Shown in pieces: positions 7,498 to 16,682 of a DNA stretch of 64,000 bases; the first letter of the stretch is position 1; the number at the start of each line of letters is the position of its first letter. The stretch is from Phytohabitans aurantiacus (GTDB lineage Bacteria > Actinomycetota > Actinomycetes > Mycobacteriales > Micromonosporaceae): positions 1 to 64,000 of the forward strand of contig NZ_BSDI01000006.1 in the NCBI RefSeq assembly GCF_027923225.1. Reading direction: 5' to 3'. Position numbers and translations under genes: made by a program. The notes beneath the pieces were generated by a model. That model did no database searches, had not been told where the DNA came from, and saw only the letters and a program-made list of their open reading frames with translations.

Positions 7498-9966
7498 ATG
7501 GGCTCGTACCGACCGCTGCACGACGGTTGGACGGTGGCGCCGGCCGCCGCGTCGCCGCTTCCGGCTGACTTTCCAGTCAGTCCGGTGCCGGCGGCGGTGC
7601 CCGGCTGCGTCCATACCGACCTGCTGGCCGCGGGCCACATTCCCGATCCGTACCTCGACGAGAACGAAGACGCGCTGCGCTGGATCGGCCACAGCGACTG
7701 GGTGTACGAAACCACGTTCGAATGGGACGGCCTCTCCCACCCGGAGCCTGGCAGGGGTGAATCGCGCGTCGACCTCGTCTGCGACGGCCTCGACACGGTC
7801 GCCACAGTCACGCTCAACGGCGTCGAGGTCGGCAGCACGGCCAACATGCACCGCGGCTACCGGTTCGACGCGCGGCCACACCTGAGCACCGGGGCGAACA
7901 CGCTTCAGGTGCGGTTCGACTCCGCCTATCGGTACGCCGAGGCGGTCCGTTCCCAGGTCGGTCCGTTGCCCAGCGCGTACACGGATCCGTACAACTTCAT
8001 CCGCAAGATGGCGTGCAACTTCGGCTGGGACTGGGGCCCCAACGTGGTAACCGCCGGCATCTGGCAGCCGATCGGCTTGCACAGCTGGGGCGGCGCGCGC
8101 CTCGCCACCGTCCGTCCACTGGTGACGGTCGAGGGTGGCGACGGGCGCGTTTCGGTGCACGTCGAGGTCGAGCGCGAGAGCTCGGATGCCCTGACGGTGA
8201 GCGCCGCCGTCGCGGGCGTCCGCGGCGAGGTCACCATCGCGCCGGGAGAGCGCACGGCGGTCGTCGAGCTCACCGTGCGCGACCCCGAGCTGTGGTGGCC
8301 GAGGGGGTACGGCGACCAGGCGCGCCACCTGCTCGACGTGACCCTGCGCGGTGCCGACGACGGGGTACTGGACGTGTGGCAGCGGCGGATCGGGTTCCGC
8401 TCGCTGCGGCTCGACACGGCACCCGACGCAGACGGCACACCGTTCACCATCGTGGTCAACGACGTGCCGATCTTCGTCCGCGGCGTCAACTGGATCCCCG
8501 ATGACACGTTCGTGACCCGGGTGACCCGCGAGCGGTACGCCGAGCGCCTCACCCAGACGTGCGAGGCCAACGTCAACCTGCTGCGCGTCTGGGGCGGTGG
8601 TCGGTACGAGTCGGACGACTTCTACGACCTGTGCGACGAGTACGGGCTGCTCGTCGCACAGGACTTCCTTTTCTCCTGCGCCGCCTACCCCGAGGAGGAG
8701 CCGATCGCCTCCGAGGTGGCGGCCGAGGCGCGCGAGCAGGTCGTGCGGCTCAGCAGCCACCCGAGCCTCGTGCTCTGGTTCGGCAACAACGAAAACATCT
8801 GGGGCTGGCACGACTGGGATTGGCAGCTCGTGCTCGAAGGCCGCACCTGGGGCGCCGGGTACTACCTGCGCCTGCTGCCCGCGATCGTCGACGAGCTCGA
8901 CCCCACCCGCCCGTACTGGCCCGGCAGCCCGTACTCCGGACGGGAGGACCTGCACCCCAACGAGCCCTCCCACGGCAGCATGCACATCTGGGACGTGTGG
9001 AACCAGCGCGACTACGTGCACTACCGGGACTACCGGCCACGGTTCGTCGCCGAGTTCGGCTATCAGGCGCCGCCGGTGTACGCGACGCTGCGGCGGAGCA
9101 TCAGCGACGAGCCGCTGGCGCACGACTCACCCGGCATGCTGCACCACCAGAAGGCCATCGACGGCGACGCCAAGCTGCGCCGCGGTCTCGACGCGCACAT
9201 GCCGGTGCCGCGCGACTTCGACGACTGGCACTACCTGACCCAGGTCAACCAGGCGCGTGCGGTGTCGCTCGGGCTCGAACACTTCCGGTCGCTCCGTCCA
9301 CTGTGCATGGGCGCCATCGTGTGGCAGATCAACGACTGCTGGCCGGTGACGTCGTGGGCGGCCATCGACGGCGACGGGCGCCGCAAGCCGCTCTGGTACG
9401 CCATGCGCCGCGCGTACGCCGACCGCCTGCTGACCGTGCAGCCGCGCGACGGCTCGCTCGCGCTCGTGGCCGTCAACGACAGCGCGCAGCCGTGGACGGC
9501 GTCAGCGGCCGTTACCCGCCTGGCCATCACCGGCGAGCCCGGCGCGAAGACCGCCGTCGAGATCACCGTGCCGGCGCACTCGGCGGTCACCGTGCCGCTG
9601 CCGTCCGACGTGTCCACAAGCGACGACCCGAGCGGCGAGCTGTTGCTGGCCGAGGCGGACGGGCTGCGCGCGTGGTGGTTCTTCGCCGAGGACCGCGACA
9701 TCCACTATCCGGCGCCGCGGTGGGAGGCCACCGTCGACGAGGCGCCGGAGGGGTACCGGGTGACCGTGCGCGCCGGCACGATCCTGCGCGACCTCACGCT
9801 GTACCCGGACCGCCTCGACCCCGACTCCTCGGTCGACGACGTGCTGGTGACCCTGCTCCCCGGGGAGTCCGTGACGTTCACCGTGCGCACGAGGCTCCCG
9901 CTCGACCCGGCCGCTTTGACCAGCAGGCCGGTGCTGCGCTGCGTGAACGACGTCTCCTCCCCCTAG
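7498..9966 (+). CDS. Beta-mannosidase (GH2)
   Basis: This 822-residue cytoplasmic glycoside hydrolase of family 2 releases mannose from the non-reducing ends of beta-manno-oligosaccharides. The order is a sugar-binding-like N-terminal domain with FNFGWDWGP-type residues (NFGWDWGP near 178), beta-sandwich domains, then the TIM barrel. The acid/base Glu is in WFGNNENIWGW (near 431) and the nucleophile Glu in FVAEFGYQAPP (near 518). There is no signal peptide, so it would act on imported oligomers. It lies 11 nt upstream of a secreted mannanase and is probably co-transcribed. The ATG start is preceded by AAGGGG. Confidence 0.93.
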   Translation: MGSYRPLHDGWTVAPAAASPLPADFPVSPVPAAVPGCVHTDLLAAGHIPDPYLDENEDALRWIGHSDWVYETTFEWDGLSHPEPGRGESRVDLVCDGLDTVATVTLNGVEVGSTANMHRGYRFDARPHLSTGANTLQVRFDSAYRYAEAVRSQVGPLPSAYTDPYNFIRKMACNFGWDWGPNVVTAGIWQPIGLHSWGGARLATVRPLVTVEGGDGRVSVHVEVERESSDALTVSAAVAGVRGEVTIAPGERTAVVELTVRDPELWWPRGYGDQARHLLDVTLRGADDGVLDVWQRRIGFRSLRLDTAPDADGTPFTIVVNDVPIFVRGVNWIPDDTFVTRVTRERYAERLTQTCEANVNLLRVWGGGRYESDDFYDLCDEYGLLVAQDFLFSCAAYPEEEPIASEVAAEAREQVVRLSSHPSLVLWFGNNENIWGWHDWDWQLVLEGRTWGAGYYLRLLPAIVDELDPTRPYWPGSPYSGREDLHPNEPSHGSMHIWDVWNQRDYVHYRDYRPRFVAEFGYQAPPVYATLRRSISDEPLAHDSPGMLHHQKAIDGDAKLRRGLDAHMPVPRDFDDWHYLTQVNQARAVSLGLEHFRSLRPLCMGAIVWQINDCWPVTSWAAIDGDGRRKPLWYAMRRAYADRLLTVQPRDGSLALVAVNDSAQPWTASAAVTRLAITGEPGAKTAVEITVPAHSAVTVPLPSDVSTSDDPSGELLLAEADGLRAWWFFAEDRDIHYPAPRWEATVDEAPEGYRVTVRAGTILRDLTLYPDRLDPDSSVDDVLVTLLPGESVTFTVRTRLPLDPAALTSRPVLRCVNDVSSP

Positions 9967-9977
9967 GAGAACCCCTC

Positions 9978-11945
9978 ATGAGAAAACGCGCTCTCCTGAC
10001 CGTCCTCAGTGCACTCGCCATTTTCGCGCCGGCCGCCCCCGCGGTCGCCGCGCCGACGCCCGCCGGCTTCGTCGTCCGTCACTTCGACGAGCTGAAGCTC
10101 AACGGGAAGAAGTTCCGCTTCGGCGGCTCCAACAACTACTACCTGATGTACAAGTCCCGGCTGATGGTCGACGACGTCTTCGCCGATGCCAAGGGCGCCG
10201 GCTTCACCGTGCTGCGCACGTGGGGCTTCCTCGACATCGGCAACCAGGACGGCTCAGGCTCCATCGCCGGCAAGGCCGACGGCGTCTACTTCCAGTACTG
10301 GGACGGCACGAAGCCGGCGTACAACGACGGTGCCGACGGGCTGGAACGCCTCGACTACGTGCTCAAGGCCGCCGGTGACGCGGGCGTCAAGCTCGTCATC
10401 CCGCTCACCAACAACTGGCGCGACTTCGGGGGCATGGACCAGTACGTGAGCTGGCGAGGCGGGCAGTACCACGACGAGTTCTACAGCGATCCCGTGATCC
10501 GCGGCTGGTACAAGGACTGGATCAGCCACGTCCTCAACCGCACCAACTCGCTGACCGGTGTGAAGTACAAGGACGACCCGGCGGTCATGACCTGGGAGCT
10601 GGGCAACGAGCCACGCTGCAAGGGCTCCGGCACGTACCCGCAGTCGCCGAACTGCACCACGCAGACCCTCATCGGCTGGGCCGACGAGATGACCCGGCAC
10701 ATCAAGTCGATCGACCGGCGGCACCTCGCCAGCGTCGGTGACGAGGGCTTCTTCTGCGACGACCCGGCGAGTACTGACTGGACGGTCAACTGTGGCGAGG
10801 GCGTCGACACCGTCGCGTTCGCCAAGCTTCCGGCCGTCGACGTGATGTCGTATCACCTGTACCCCGACCACTGGGGCAAGGACGCCGCCTGGGGCACACA
10901 GTGGATCAAACGACACTCACGCGAGGCGGCACGCGTCGGCAAACCCGTCATGCTCGGCGAGTTCGGCCTGCACGACAAAGCCATTCGCAACCCCGTCTTC
11001 CAGGACTGGACCGACGCCGTCATCTCCACCGGTGGCACCGGCTTCCTGTACTGGATCCTCTCCGGGGTACAGGACGACGGCTCGCTCTACCCCGACTACG
11101 ACGGCTTCACGGTGTACTGCCCGAGCCCCGTGTGCCTGACCCTCTCCAACGCGACCGACGAGATCCGCCGCGGCTACCGTTCTCGACCGCCGGTGGCCGA
11201 CCATGACGCGGCGGTGACCGAGTACGAGACGGCGGTCACGCTCGCGCCGGCGGACAACGACATCGGATACCGCACGCGCGTCAAGAAGTCGACGATCGAC
11301 CTCGACCCGGCGACCCGTGGCCAACAGTCCACTGTCTCCGTCCAAGGTGGGCAGTTCGCGCTCGGTGCGGGCGGGGCGGTGACGTTTACGCCCACCGCCG
11401 GGTACTTCGGCAAGGCGACCGGCCACTACACGATCCGCGACCTCGCCGGCCGTACGTCCAACGTGGCCGACCTGGTCGTGACCGTACGCCCACCGGCGTC
11501 CGCGCCGATCGTGATCTCCTCGTTCGAGTCCGGCACCGAGGGCTGGGCGCCCGCCAACTGGCAGGCCAACGCGGGCACCGTCGAGCCGCAGACCGACTTC
11601 GCCACCAACGGGTCGGCGGGGCTGCGGGTCAAGGGTGCCGACGGCGGCTGGTTCGGGGTGGCGTTCGCCGAGCCGCTCGACCTGTCGACCAAGACGAAGA
11701 TCATGTACGACCTGAAGGTGGGGCCGGTCGACGGGACGAACGCGGCCATCGCGGTGCGCAACGGACCGTCCTGGACCTGGTGCCAGTCGACCTTCTCCTG
11801 GGTCGTGCAAAACACCACGACGACGTTCACCGCCGACCTGCTGGGCGGCATGAGCTGCGACGTGTCCACCCTGACCGAGGTGCACGACATCTTCATCTAC
11901 GTCAGCACAGGCACCTTCGACTACGACTACGTCCGCACCGACTAA
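9978..11945 (+). CDS. Secreted GH5 endo-beta-1,4-mannanase with carbohydrate-binding C-terminus
   Basis: This 655-residue exported enzyme has a signal peptide (residues 1 to about 25, ending AVAA), then a GH5 TIM barrel of the mannanase type starting NGKKFRFGGSNNYY. The acid/base Glu is in WELGNEPRCKG (near 208) and the nucleophile Glu in VMLGEFGLHD (near 326). An Ig/cadherin-like linker domain (about 400-505) follows. Last comes a beta-sandwich module (about 510-655, ISSFESGTEGW to FDYDYVRTD) that looks like a mannan-binding CBM. It would cut mannan outside the cell and feed the upstream mannosidase. GGAGA lies 7 nt before the ATG. Confidence 0.9.
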   Translation: MRKRALLTVLSALAIFAPAAPAVAAPTPAGFVVRHFDELKLNGKKFRFGGSNNYYLMYKSRLMVDDVFADAKGAGFTVLRTWGFLDIGNQDGSGSIAGKADGVYFQYWDGTKPAYNDGADGLERLDYVLKAAGDAGVKLVIPLTNNWRDFGGMDQYVSWRGGQYHDEFYSDPVIRGWYKDWISHVLNRTNSLTGVKYKDDPAVMTWELGNEPRCKGSGTYPQSPNCTTQTLIGWADEMTRHIKSIDRRHLASVGDEGFFCDDPASTDWTVNCGEGVDTVAFAKLPAVDVMSYHLYPDHWGKDAAWGTQWIKRHSREAARVGKPVMLGEFGLHDKAIRNPVFQDWTDAVISTGGTGFLYWILSGVQDDGSLYPDYDGFTVYCPSPVCLTLSNATDEIRRGYRSRPPVADHDAAVTEYETAVTLAPADNDIGYRTRVKKSTIDLDPATRGQQSTVSVQGGQFALGAGGAVTFTPTAGYFGKATGHYTIRDLAGRTSNVADLVVTVRPPASAPIVISSFESGTEGWAPANWQANAGTVEPQTDFATNGSAGLRVKGADGGWFGVAFAEPLDLSTKTKIMYDLKVGPVDGTNAAIAVRNGPSWTWCQSTFSWVVQNTTTTFTADLLGGMSCDVSTLTEVHDIFIYVSTGTFDYDYVRTD

Positions 11946-11953
11946 CCACCCGA

Positions 11954-11980
11954 GGCGGGCTCGTCTTGGGCGAGCCCGCC
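11954..11980 (+). terminator. Terminator hairpin after mannanase
   Basis: GGCGGGCTCG pairs perfectly with CGAGCCCGCC across a 7-nt loop, 8 nt after the mannanase stop. There is no T-run, as is common in high-GC genomes. Confidence 0.7.
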
Positions 11981-12051
11981 CGCCGCCGCGCCGGACGTTG
12001 GCCGCGCGGCCTCCGCCCGCCCGACGGGCGCGCGGTCATGCGCGCAGCGGC

Positions 12052-12131
12052 GCCGATCAAGGGCAGTCGCATCGATCAAGGGCGAATGCACGCGGAAAAG
12101 AGATCCAACCACGTGCATTCGCCCTTGATCG
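12052..12131 (+). repeat. 70-bp repeat, copy 2, with full hairpin
   Basis: The first 70 bases match copy 1 at 61-130 (65/70). This copy is complete: a 20-bp arm at 12073-12092 (CGATCAAGGGCGAATGCACG) pairs perfectly with 12112-12131 around a 19-nt loop. An extra direct CGATCAAGGGC lies at 12054. It sits in the gap between the mannanase and convergent ilvD. Confidence 0.85.
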
Positions 12132-12192
12132 GCGGGCAGAGCGCGCTCCGCGCTGCGGGCGGGGTTGCCGCGGGTACAGCGCGCTGCGCGGG

Positions 12193-14037
12193 TTAGGGGA
12201 CGCGGCGGTAGGCTCCGTCGCTGGCTGAGGTGGCCATCAGGGCGTACGCGCGCAGGGCCGCGGACACCGGACGGTCGCGGTCGACCGGGGTGTACGGGCG
12301 CTCGCGCTTCTCCTGCGCCACCCGGCGCGTGTCGAGCACGTCGTCGGGCACGTTCAGCGTGATCGTGCGGGCCGGGATGTCGATGGCGATCTCGTCGCCC
12401 TCTTCGACCAGCGCGATCAGCCCGCCGCCCGCCGCCTCGGGCGACATGTGCCCGATCGACAGGCCGGAGGTGCCGCCGGAGAAGCGGCCGTCGGTGATCA
12501 GCGCGCACGACCGGCCGAGGCCGCGTCCCTTGAGGAACGAGGTCGGGTACAGCATCTCCTGCATCCCCGGCCCGCCCTTCGGCCCCTCGTACCGGATGAC
12601 CACGACGTCGCCGGGGTTGATTTTGCCGGCCAGGATGCCGGTGACCGCGTCGTCCTGCGACTCGAAGACGCGCGCCGGCCCGGTGAACCGCCACACCTCC
12701 TCGGGCACCCCGGCGGTCTTGACGACGCAGCCTTCCGGCGCGAGGTTGCCGTGCAGGATGGCGAGGCCGCCGTCGGCCGTGTAGGCGTGCTCCCGGTCGC
12801 GGATGCAGCCGTTGGCCGCGTCGGTGTCGAGCCGACTCCACCGGTTTTCGGTGGAGAAGGGCTCGGTCGTGCGCACGCCGCCCGGAGCCGCGTGGAAGAG
12901 CTCGATCGCCTCGGGCTTGGCCGACCCGCCGCGGATGTCCCAGTCGGCGAGCCAGCTGTCCAGATCGGGAGCGTGCACGGAACGCACCTCGCGCCGCAGC
13001 AGCCCGGCCCGGTCGAGCTCGCCGAGGATCGCGGGGATGCCGCCGGCCCGGTGCACGTCTTCCATGTGGTACTTCGGCGAGTTCGGCGCGACCTTGGACA
13101 GGCACGGCACCCGCCGGGAGATGGCGTCGATGTCGGCGACGGTGAAGTCGAGCTCGGCCTCGCGGGCGGCGGCCAGCAGGTGCAGCACCGTGTTGGTGGA
13201 GCCGCCCATCGCCACGTCGAGCGCGACCGCGTTTTCGAACGCCGACCGCGACGCGATCGAGCGGGGCAGCACGGAGGCGTCGTCGTTCTCGTACCACTGC
13301 TTGGCGATGTCGACGATCAGCTCGCCGGCCCGCTCGAAGAGCGCCTTGCGCGCGGCGTGGGTGGCGAGGGTGGAGCCGTTGCCCGGCAGCGACAGCCCGA
13401 TGGCCTCGGTGAGGCAGTTCATCGAGTTGGCGGTGAACATGCCGGAGCAGGAGCCGCAGGTGGGGCACGCGGACCGCTCGATGCCGCCGAGCTGCTCGTC
13501 GGTGACCGCGTCGTTGGCCGAGGCGGTCATCGCGTCGACCAGGTCGATCTTCTCGTGCACTATTCCCTCGATGGCGACCGTCTTGCCGGCCTCCATGGGG
13601 CCGCCGGAGACGAAGACCGTCGGGATGTTGAGGCGCAGCGCGGCGATCAGCATGCCCGGAGTGATCTTGTCGCAGTTCGAGATGCAGACGAGCGCGTCGG
13701 CGCAGTGCGCGTTGACCATGTACTCGACGGCGTCGGCGATCAGCTCGCGGCTGGGCAGCGAGTACAGCATGCCGCCGTGGCCCATCGCGATGCCGTCGTC
13801 GACAGCGATCGTGTTGAACTCGCGGCCCACGCCGCCGGCGGCCTTGATCGAATCGGCGACGAGGCCACCAAGGTCTTTGAGGTGCACATGCCCGGGTACG
13901 AACTGGGTGAAGCTGTTGGCGATGGCGACGATCGGCTTGCCGAAGTCGTCGTCGGTCATGCCGGTGGCGCGCCAGAGTGCGCGGGCGCCCGCCATGGTCC
14001 GGCCGTGCGTGGAAGTCTTCGACCGCAGTTCAGGCAT
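12193..14037 (-). CDS. ilvD: Dihydroxy-acid dehydratase
   Basis: IlvD (614 residues) dehydrates 2,3-dihydroxy-isovalerate and 2,3-dihydroxy-methylvalerate to the 2-oxoacids of valine/leucine and isoleucine synthesis. Cluster-binding cysteines are seen in SNCDKITPGM (near 122) and CPTCGSCSGMFTANSM (near 190). The length is that of full-size IlvD enzymes. It stands alone, about 2.6 kb from ilvBNC and in the opposite orientation, so it is not part of that operon. I saw no leader peptide in the 152-bp upstream gap shared with the divergent GGDEF-EAL gene. Confidence 0.97.
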   Translation of the reverse strand: MPELRSKTSTHGRTMAGARALWRATGMTDDDFGKPIVAIANSFTQFVPGHVHLKDLGGLVADSIKAAGGVGREFNTIAVDDGIAMGHGGMLYSLPSRELIADAVEYMVNAHCADALVCISNCDKITPGMLIAALRLNIPTVFVSGGPMEAGKTVAIEGIVHEKIDLVDAMTASANDAVTDEQLGGIERSACPTCGSCSGMFTANSMNCLTEAIGLSLPGNGSTLATHAARKALFERAGELIVDIAKQWYENDDASVLPRSIASRSAFENAVALDVAMGGSTNTVLHLLAAAREAELDFTVADIDAISRRVPCLSKVAPNSPKYHMEDVHRAGGIPAILGELDRAGLLRREVRSVHAPDLDSWLADWDIRGGSAKPEAIELFHAAPGGVRTTEPFSTENRWSRLDTDAANGCIRDREHAYTADGGLAILHGNLAPEGCVVKTAGVPEEVWRFTGPARVFESQDDAVTGILAGKINPGDVVVIRYEGPKGGPGMQEMLYPTSFLKGRGLGRSCALITDGRFSGGTSGLSIGHMSPEAAGGGLIALVEEGDEIAIDIPARTITLNVPDDVLDTRRVAQEKRERPYTPVDRDRPVSAALRAYALMATSASDGAYRRVP

Positions 14038-14189
14038 GTAAACAGTGTGTCACCGCCAGCGGTATCCGCCGAAGGGGCGCCCACCGGGTCCACCAAGCGG
14101 GACGGTCCGATTAGGCGGTTAGTGCCAATCCGGGGCGCGTCGCACACCCCGTCCCCCACGCCCCGCTTGACATCCGGCAGCATTGATGC

Positions 14190-16502
14190 GTGCACCTCCC
14201 TACGGTGTTCCAATTTGTCGCGATAGCGAGCGCCCTGTTCGGCGTGCTCTGCACCGGTTTGCTGACCTTTTCGGCGTTCCGGGCCGCGGGGACCGCACGG
14301 CGGGGGCATCGTTTTCTCGCCGCGGGAGCAGGCATCACGCTGCTGACCGTCGTGGGCGGCATCGTCGCCAGCCGCGCGGTGGAGGAGCACCTGGTGCACA
14401 CCCAGCCGAGCCGCGCGTCGCTCGGCAACCTGCTGGCCATCAGCGTCGCCCTGGGCAGCGTGCTGCTGCTCCTCGGGCTGCTGGGCATGCCGGGTGGCGC
14501 CCCCGACCGGTCCCGGGCCCTGCGATACCTGCTGGACGCCCTGGTGATCGCCGCCGCGCTGTGGTTCGTCGGCTGCGTGCTGCTGTCGACGCCCACCCGG
14601 CTGCTCGGCGAGCGCACGCCGTACTGGTGCCGGCCCTTGCTCCTGCCCGCGGCCGTCGCGGCGCTGGCGCTGGGCCTCAGCGTCATGGCCGCGATGCGGG
14701 CCCGCCGCCCGAGAGGTCCGCTCGTGGGCGTCGGCATCGGTGTCACCACCGTGACGATCGCCGGCTCGGCCCTGGCGGGCGGCGTGTGCCAGGGCTGGAC
14801 CGAGGCCAGCTGGGTCGCGCTGATCGCGATGCCCGCGGGCCTGGGCATGATCACCTACGCCGCGCGGCGCGCCGAGCGCCCGGCCCGGCAGTCGTGGGCC
14901 GGTGTGGGCGACGCCGACGACCGCGACGCCGACATGACCCGCCGGGGCGCCGGCTACGCGTTCATCCCGATGGCCGCGATGGCGGCATCCGCGCTGTACC
15001 ACCTGCTGCGCGGCGGCGATTTCGGCATGATGCTCATCGTCGCCGGCAGCCTGGAGGGCTTCACCCTGGTCGGCCGGCAGTACTTCGCGCTGCGCGACGT
15101 GCAGGGATACGCCGAACGGCTGCGTGACCGGGAGGCGCACTTCCGTGAATTGGCGCACACCGACCCGCTGACCGGGCTCGCCAACCGGCGTGGCCTGCTC
15201 ACCGCCTTGGAAGACGAAGACGCCGCCGGCTCGGCGGGTGTCCTGCTCGCCCTCGACCTCGACGGCTTCAAGAACGTCAACGACATGCGCGGCCACGACG
15301 TCGGCGACGCGGTGCTGGTCGAGGTCGGCCAGCGCCTCCGGATGAACCTGCGCCCCGGCGACGTGGCGGCCCGGCTGGGCGGCGACGAGTTCGCCGTGCT
15401 GATGTGGGCCCGTCCGGGCGAGGCGAAGGGCGCCGCCGCGCGGCTACTGAAGGTGCTCGGCCGGCCATACGAGCAGCCCTCCGGCACGGTCTTCCTCTCG
15501 GTGAGCATCGGCCTCGCGAGCTGCTCGTCCGCGTCCGACGTCACCACCTTGATGCGCAACGCCGACCTCGCGCTGCGGTCCGCGAAGCAGCGCGGCAAGA
15601 ACCGGGTCGAGCTCTACGAGGTCGGATACGACCAGGAGCTGCGCCGGCGCACGACGCTGGAGCACGAGCTGCGCGGCGCGATCGACCGCGACGAGCTGCA
15701 CCTGCAGTTCCAGCCGGTCGTCATGCTGCCCTCGGTGCGACCGGTGGGCGCCGAGGCCCTGCTCCGGTGGAACCACCCTGAGCTGGGAAGCGTCCGCCCC
15801 GACGAGTTCATCCCGGTGGCCGAAGAGTGCGGCATGATCGAAAAGCTCGACCGGTGGGTGCTGCACCAGGCCTGCCACCAGCTCTCCCGCTGGCTCGGTG
15901 AGGGCCACGACGTCTGGGTATCGGTCAACGTCTCGCCCCGCGAGCTGCACCGCGCCTGCTACGTCGAGCAGGTCAAGGAGGCGCTGCGGGCACACCGGGT
16001 GCCGCCGCAGCGGCTGGTCCTCGAGGTCACCGAGCACGCCGTCGCCACCGACCTCGACGAGATGATCCGGCAGCTGCGCGGCGTGCGCGAGACCGGCGTA
16101 CGGATCGCGCTGGACGACTTCGGTGCGGGGTACTCGTCACTCGGCCAGCTCCGCGACCTGCCGATCGACATCCTGAAGATCGACCACTCCCTGGTTCTGG
16201 AGGAGCGGATGATGCCGGTGATCGTCGAGCTGGGACACCAGTTCGGGCTGGAGGTGATCGCCGAGGGCATCGAGGAGCAGCACCAGATGACGATGGTGGT
16301 CAAGACGGGCTGCCGGCTGGGTCAGGGATACCTGGCAGGGCGGCCGGTACTCGCCGAGCACTTCGAGGCGCGGTTGCAGTCGCTGGCGCCGGTGATTCCC
16401 AACAGCCGCCAGCCGGAACGGCAGATCAACGGCGGTTCCGCGACACTTCACGCCCAACATGTGAGATCAGTTGACTCATCGGCTGAGATCCGTCAGAGTT
16501 AG
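14190..16502 (+). CDS. Membrane GGDEF-EAL cyclic-di-GMP protein
   Basis: This 770-residue protein is related in plan to the one at 2201 but has no PAS domain. Hydrophobic helices occupy about residues 1-300, a GGDEF domain about 320-480, and an EAL domain about 490-755. The cyclase signature is canonical (RLGGDEF near 396) with a proper RxxD inhibitory site (RPGD five residues before). The EAL part has EALLRW, NVSPREL, DDFGAGYSSL and AEGIEE. Both catalytic halves therefore look intact. The last codons overlap the predicted ilvB leader promoter. It starts with GTG. Confidence 0.93.
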   Translation: MHLPTVFQFVAIASALFGVLCTGLLTFSAFRAAGTARRGHRFLAAGAGITLLTVVGGIVASRAVEEHLVHTQPSRASLGNLLAISVALGSVLLLLGLLGMPGGAPDRSRALRYLLDALVIAAALWFVGCVLLSTPTRLLGERTPYWCRPLLLPAAVAALALGLSVMAAMRARRPRGPLVGVGIGVTTVTIAGSALAGGVCQGWTEASWVALIAMPAGLGMITYAARRAERPARQSWAGVGDADDRDADMTRRGAGYAFIPMAAMAASALYHLLRGGDFGMMLIVAGSLEGFTLVGRQYFALRDVQGYAERLRDREAHFRELAHTDPLTGLANRRGLLTALEDEDAAGSAGVLLALDLDGFKNVNDMRGHDVGDAVLVEVGQRLRMNLRPGDVAARLGGDEFAVLMWARPGEAKGAAARLLKVLGRPYEQPSGTVFLSVSIGLASCSSASDVTTLMRNADLALRSAKQRGKNRVELYEVGYDQELRRRTTLEHELRGAIDRDELHLQFQPVVMLPSVRPVGAEALLRWNHPELGSVRPDEFIPVAEECGMIEKLDRWVLHQACHQLSRWLGEGHDVWVSVNVSPRELHRACYVEQVKEALRAHRVPPQRLVLEVTEHAVATDLDEMIRQLRGVRETGVRIALDDFGAGYSSLGQLRDLPIDILKIDHSLVLEERMMPVIVELGHQFGLEVIAEGIEEQHQMTMVVKTGCRLGQGYLAGRPVLAEHFEARLQSLAPVIPNSRQPERQINGGSATLHAQHVRSVDSSAEIRQS
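16471..16499 (+). promoter_or_regulatory. Putative promoter of the ilvBNC leader
   Basis: TTGACT and CAGAGT are separated by 17 bp, and the hexamer ends 7 nt before the ATG of the leader peptide. The transcript would therefore begin at or next to that ATG. The promoter lies inside the last codons of the preceding gene. Confidence 0.5.
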
Positions 16503-16506
16503 CCCC

Positions 16507-16542
16507 ATGTCGCTGACTCTGTCGTCTCGAGTACTTATCTGA
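16507..16542 (+). CDS. ilvB leader peptide (MSLTLSSRVLI)
   Basis: This short frame of 11 codons ends with consecutive Val, Leu and Ile codons just before the stop, and has two further Leu codons. It is followed at once by two alternative hairpins, the second with a T-run, and then by ilvB. This is the layout of ribosome-mediated attenuation: stalling at scarce Val/Leu/Ile would favour read-through. Attenuation of ilvB by such peptides is known in actinobacteria. Here it is inferred from sequence alone. Confidence 0.75.
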   Translation: MSLTLSSRVLI

Positions 16543-16601
16543 GCGCACTCTCGCAGCCCGAGAGTGCGCTGGCCCCGTGCGTTCCGCACGAGGGCCTTTT
16601 T
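16543..16601 (+). terminator. ilvBNC attenuator: pause hairpin and terminator
   Basis: The first hairpin, GCGCACTCTCG with CGAGAGTGCGC, starts right at the leader stop codon. The second, GGCCCCGTGCG with CGCACGAGGGCC, runs straight into TTTTT and looks like an intrinsic terminator. About 80 nt separate it from the ilvB start codon. Confidence 0.8.
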
Positions 16602-16682
16602 CATGTCCTAGGGCTAGACGCTCCCGCTGACCAGATGTTCCCGCAGACGACCGCGAACCCTTAAGACGAAGGCTGAACCGCC

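Noticed and set aside
14166..14171. A perfect TTGACA in front of the second GGDEF-EAL gene
   Set aside because: It lies only 18 bp before the GTG, so a -10 would fall at or beyond the start codon. It is not usable as -35 for the chosen start.
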